Source of the DNA: Flavobacteriales bacterium
GTDB taxonomy: Bacteria; Bacteroidota; Bacteroidia; Flavobacteriales_D; Crocinitomicaceae
Direction of reading: 5' to 3'
Assembly (NCBI GenBank): GCA_947462695.1
Contig: CANHQC010000128.1
Span: forward strand, 1 to 5,950
Length of the DNA: 5,950 nucleotides
The position numbers and the translations under genes were made by a program. Of this stretch, positions 5,337-5,950 are shown piece after piece (position 1 is the stretch's first letter; each line of letters starts with the position of its first letter). The notes below the pieces were generated by a model, which saw nothing but the letters and a program-made list of their open reading frames with translations, did not search any database and was not told where the DNA came from.

Positions 5337-5950
5337 ATGAATTCAACACCAACAGACGATTGCTTTATTCGCTTCACGCAGCTGAAGGACGACAATGTGT
5401 TACCCAACACCTTAGGCTATCCATTCTACTACACCCCTCACCCATTGGCCATTCAGGCAGCGAATCAATTGCAAACAATTATTGAGGAAAAGTCGGCAGA
5501 ATGGAAACATAATTTTGGATTGATCAATGAAGAAAATGCCATCGGTAAAATGTTTGGCGTTCTGGTCGTTCAGAATCAGCAACAAGAAGTGGGATTTTTA
5601 GCCGGATTTTCAGGAAAACTAGCAGACAAAAACGATCACCTTGGATTCGTTCCGCCGGTATTCGACATGTTAAGAACCAATAGTCACTTCCGAAAAGAAG
5701 AACAAGAAATCCATAAAATTACCCTAGAGCTGGAATCGCTTCTTGAAGACCCAAGCCTCATCGCGCTGCAAGAAAAAATCACATTACTTAACGAAAAGCA
5801 ACAGCAAACGATCGCTGAAACGAAAGAACAAATTAAGCAGAATAAAAAAGAACGGGACGCCAGGCGAAAATCAATCGAAACTTTATCGGAAGAGGAATTC
5901 AATGCACTCTCGGCGCAATTAGCCAACGAAAGCAAACAAGAACAACTTGC
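5337..5950 (+). CDS. RluA-family pseudouridine synthase, N-terminal part (cut by window edge)
   Basis: The 204 codons visible match the N-terminal extension carried by many Bacteroidota RluA-family RNA pseudouridine synthases, enzymes that convert uridine to pseudouridine in rRNA or tRNA. Recognisable blocks, in order, are CFIRF (9-13), YPFYYTPHPLAIQAA (28-42), HNFGL (58-62), IGKMFGVLVVQNQ (69-81), FSGKLA (91-96) and FVPPVFDML (104-112). From about residue 119 to the end the chain is rich in Glu, Lys, Gln and Leu and reads as a long coiled coil. The catalytic domain, with its expected RLD aspartate motif, lies past the right edge and is not seen, so activity rests on my memory of the family. 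The ATG at 5337 is chosen because it follows a TAnnTTTG element and puts CFIRF at its usual place near the N-terminus. The gene is read in the same direction as HU but is separated from it by a strong terminator. Confidence 0.82.
   Translation, partial: MNSTPTDDCFIRFTQLKDDNVLPNTLGYPFYYTPHPLAIQAANQLQTIIEEKSAEWKHNFGLINEENAIGKMFGVLVVQNQQQEVGFLAGFSGKLADKNDHLGFVPPVFDMLRTNSHFRKEEQEIHKITLELESLLEDPSLIALQEKITLLNEKQQQTIAETKEQIKQNKKERDARRKSIETLSEEEFNALSAQLANESKQEQL

Noticed and set aside
5684..5935. Minus-strand open frame of 83 codons rich in Ser and Cys
   Set aside because: It is the antisense of the charged coiled-coil region of the RluA-family gene, and Ser/Leu/Phe richness is what antisense of Glu/Lys/Gln codons gives.

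Overview
The window is about 6 kb of compact, mostly housekeeping bacterial chromosome. It most likely comes from a member of the Bacteroidota, probably a flavobacterium-like lineage. Four things point there: TAnnTTTG promoter elements stand in front of the rlmI-like, HU and RluA-family genes; Shine-Dalgarno sequences are essentially absent; the Fmt protein carries a Bacteroidota-style AFRMLPEVVW segment; and the RluA-family gene has the long N-terminal extension that I know from Bacteroidota. Base composition is moderately AT-rich. Species or family cannot be fixed from this sequence.

Layout. On the minus strand (1-1224), an unrecognised 143-residue acidic protein is followed, with an ATGA overlap, by an ABC-transporter ATPase whose C-terminus runs off the left edge. 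A 107-bp divergent intergenic region separates this pair from a plus-strand operon. That operon encodes an RlmI-type 23S rRNA methyltransferase (GTG start, 1332-2501), a MATE-family efflux protein (2501-3832) and methionyl-tRNA formyltransferase Fmt (3832-4791). Both internal junctions are TAATG, so stop and start share one base. A 182-bp regulatory region then leads to an HU-family DNA-binding protein (4974-5246), which has the best promoter in the window, a strong dyad between and over its promoter elements, and a clear terminator. Just past the terminator, another TAnnTTTG promoter introduces an RluA-family pseudouridine synthase, cut by the right edge before its catalytic domain.

How the genes fit together. 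Three plus-strand genes serve translation: rRNA methylation, initiator-tRNA formylation and RNA pseudouridylation. HU serves nucleoid structure, and the MATE gene appears to be a passenger in the rlmI-fmt transcript. The minus-strand pair looks like a separate unit, probably transport-related, whose permease is not visible here.

No CRISPR array, insertion sequence, tRNA, rRNA or phage gene is seen. No stretch longer than about 180 bases lacks a gene. I found no convincing new multi-gene system. The most interesting items are the dyad in the HU promoter, the unrecognised gene coupled to the ABC ATPase, and the TAATG-coupled mixed-function operon.
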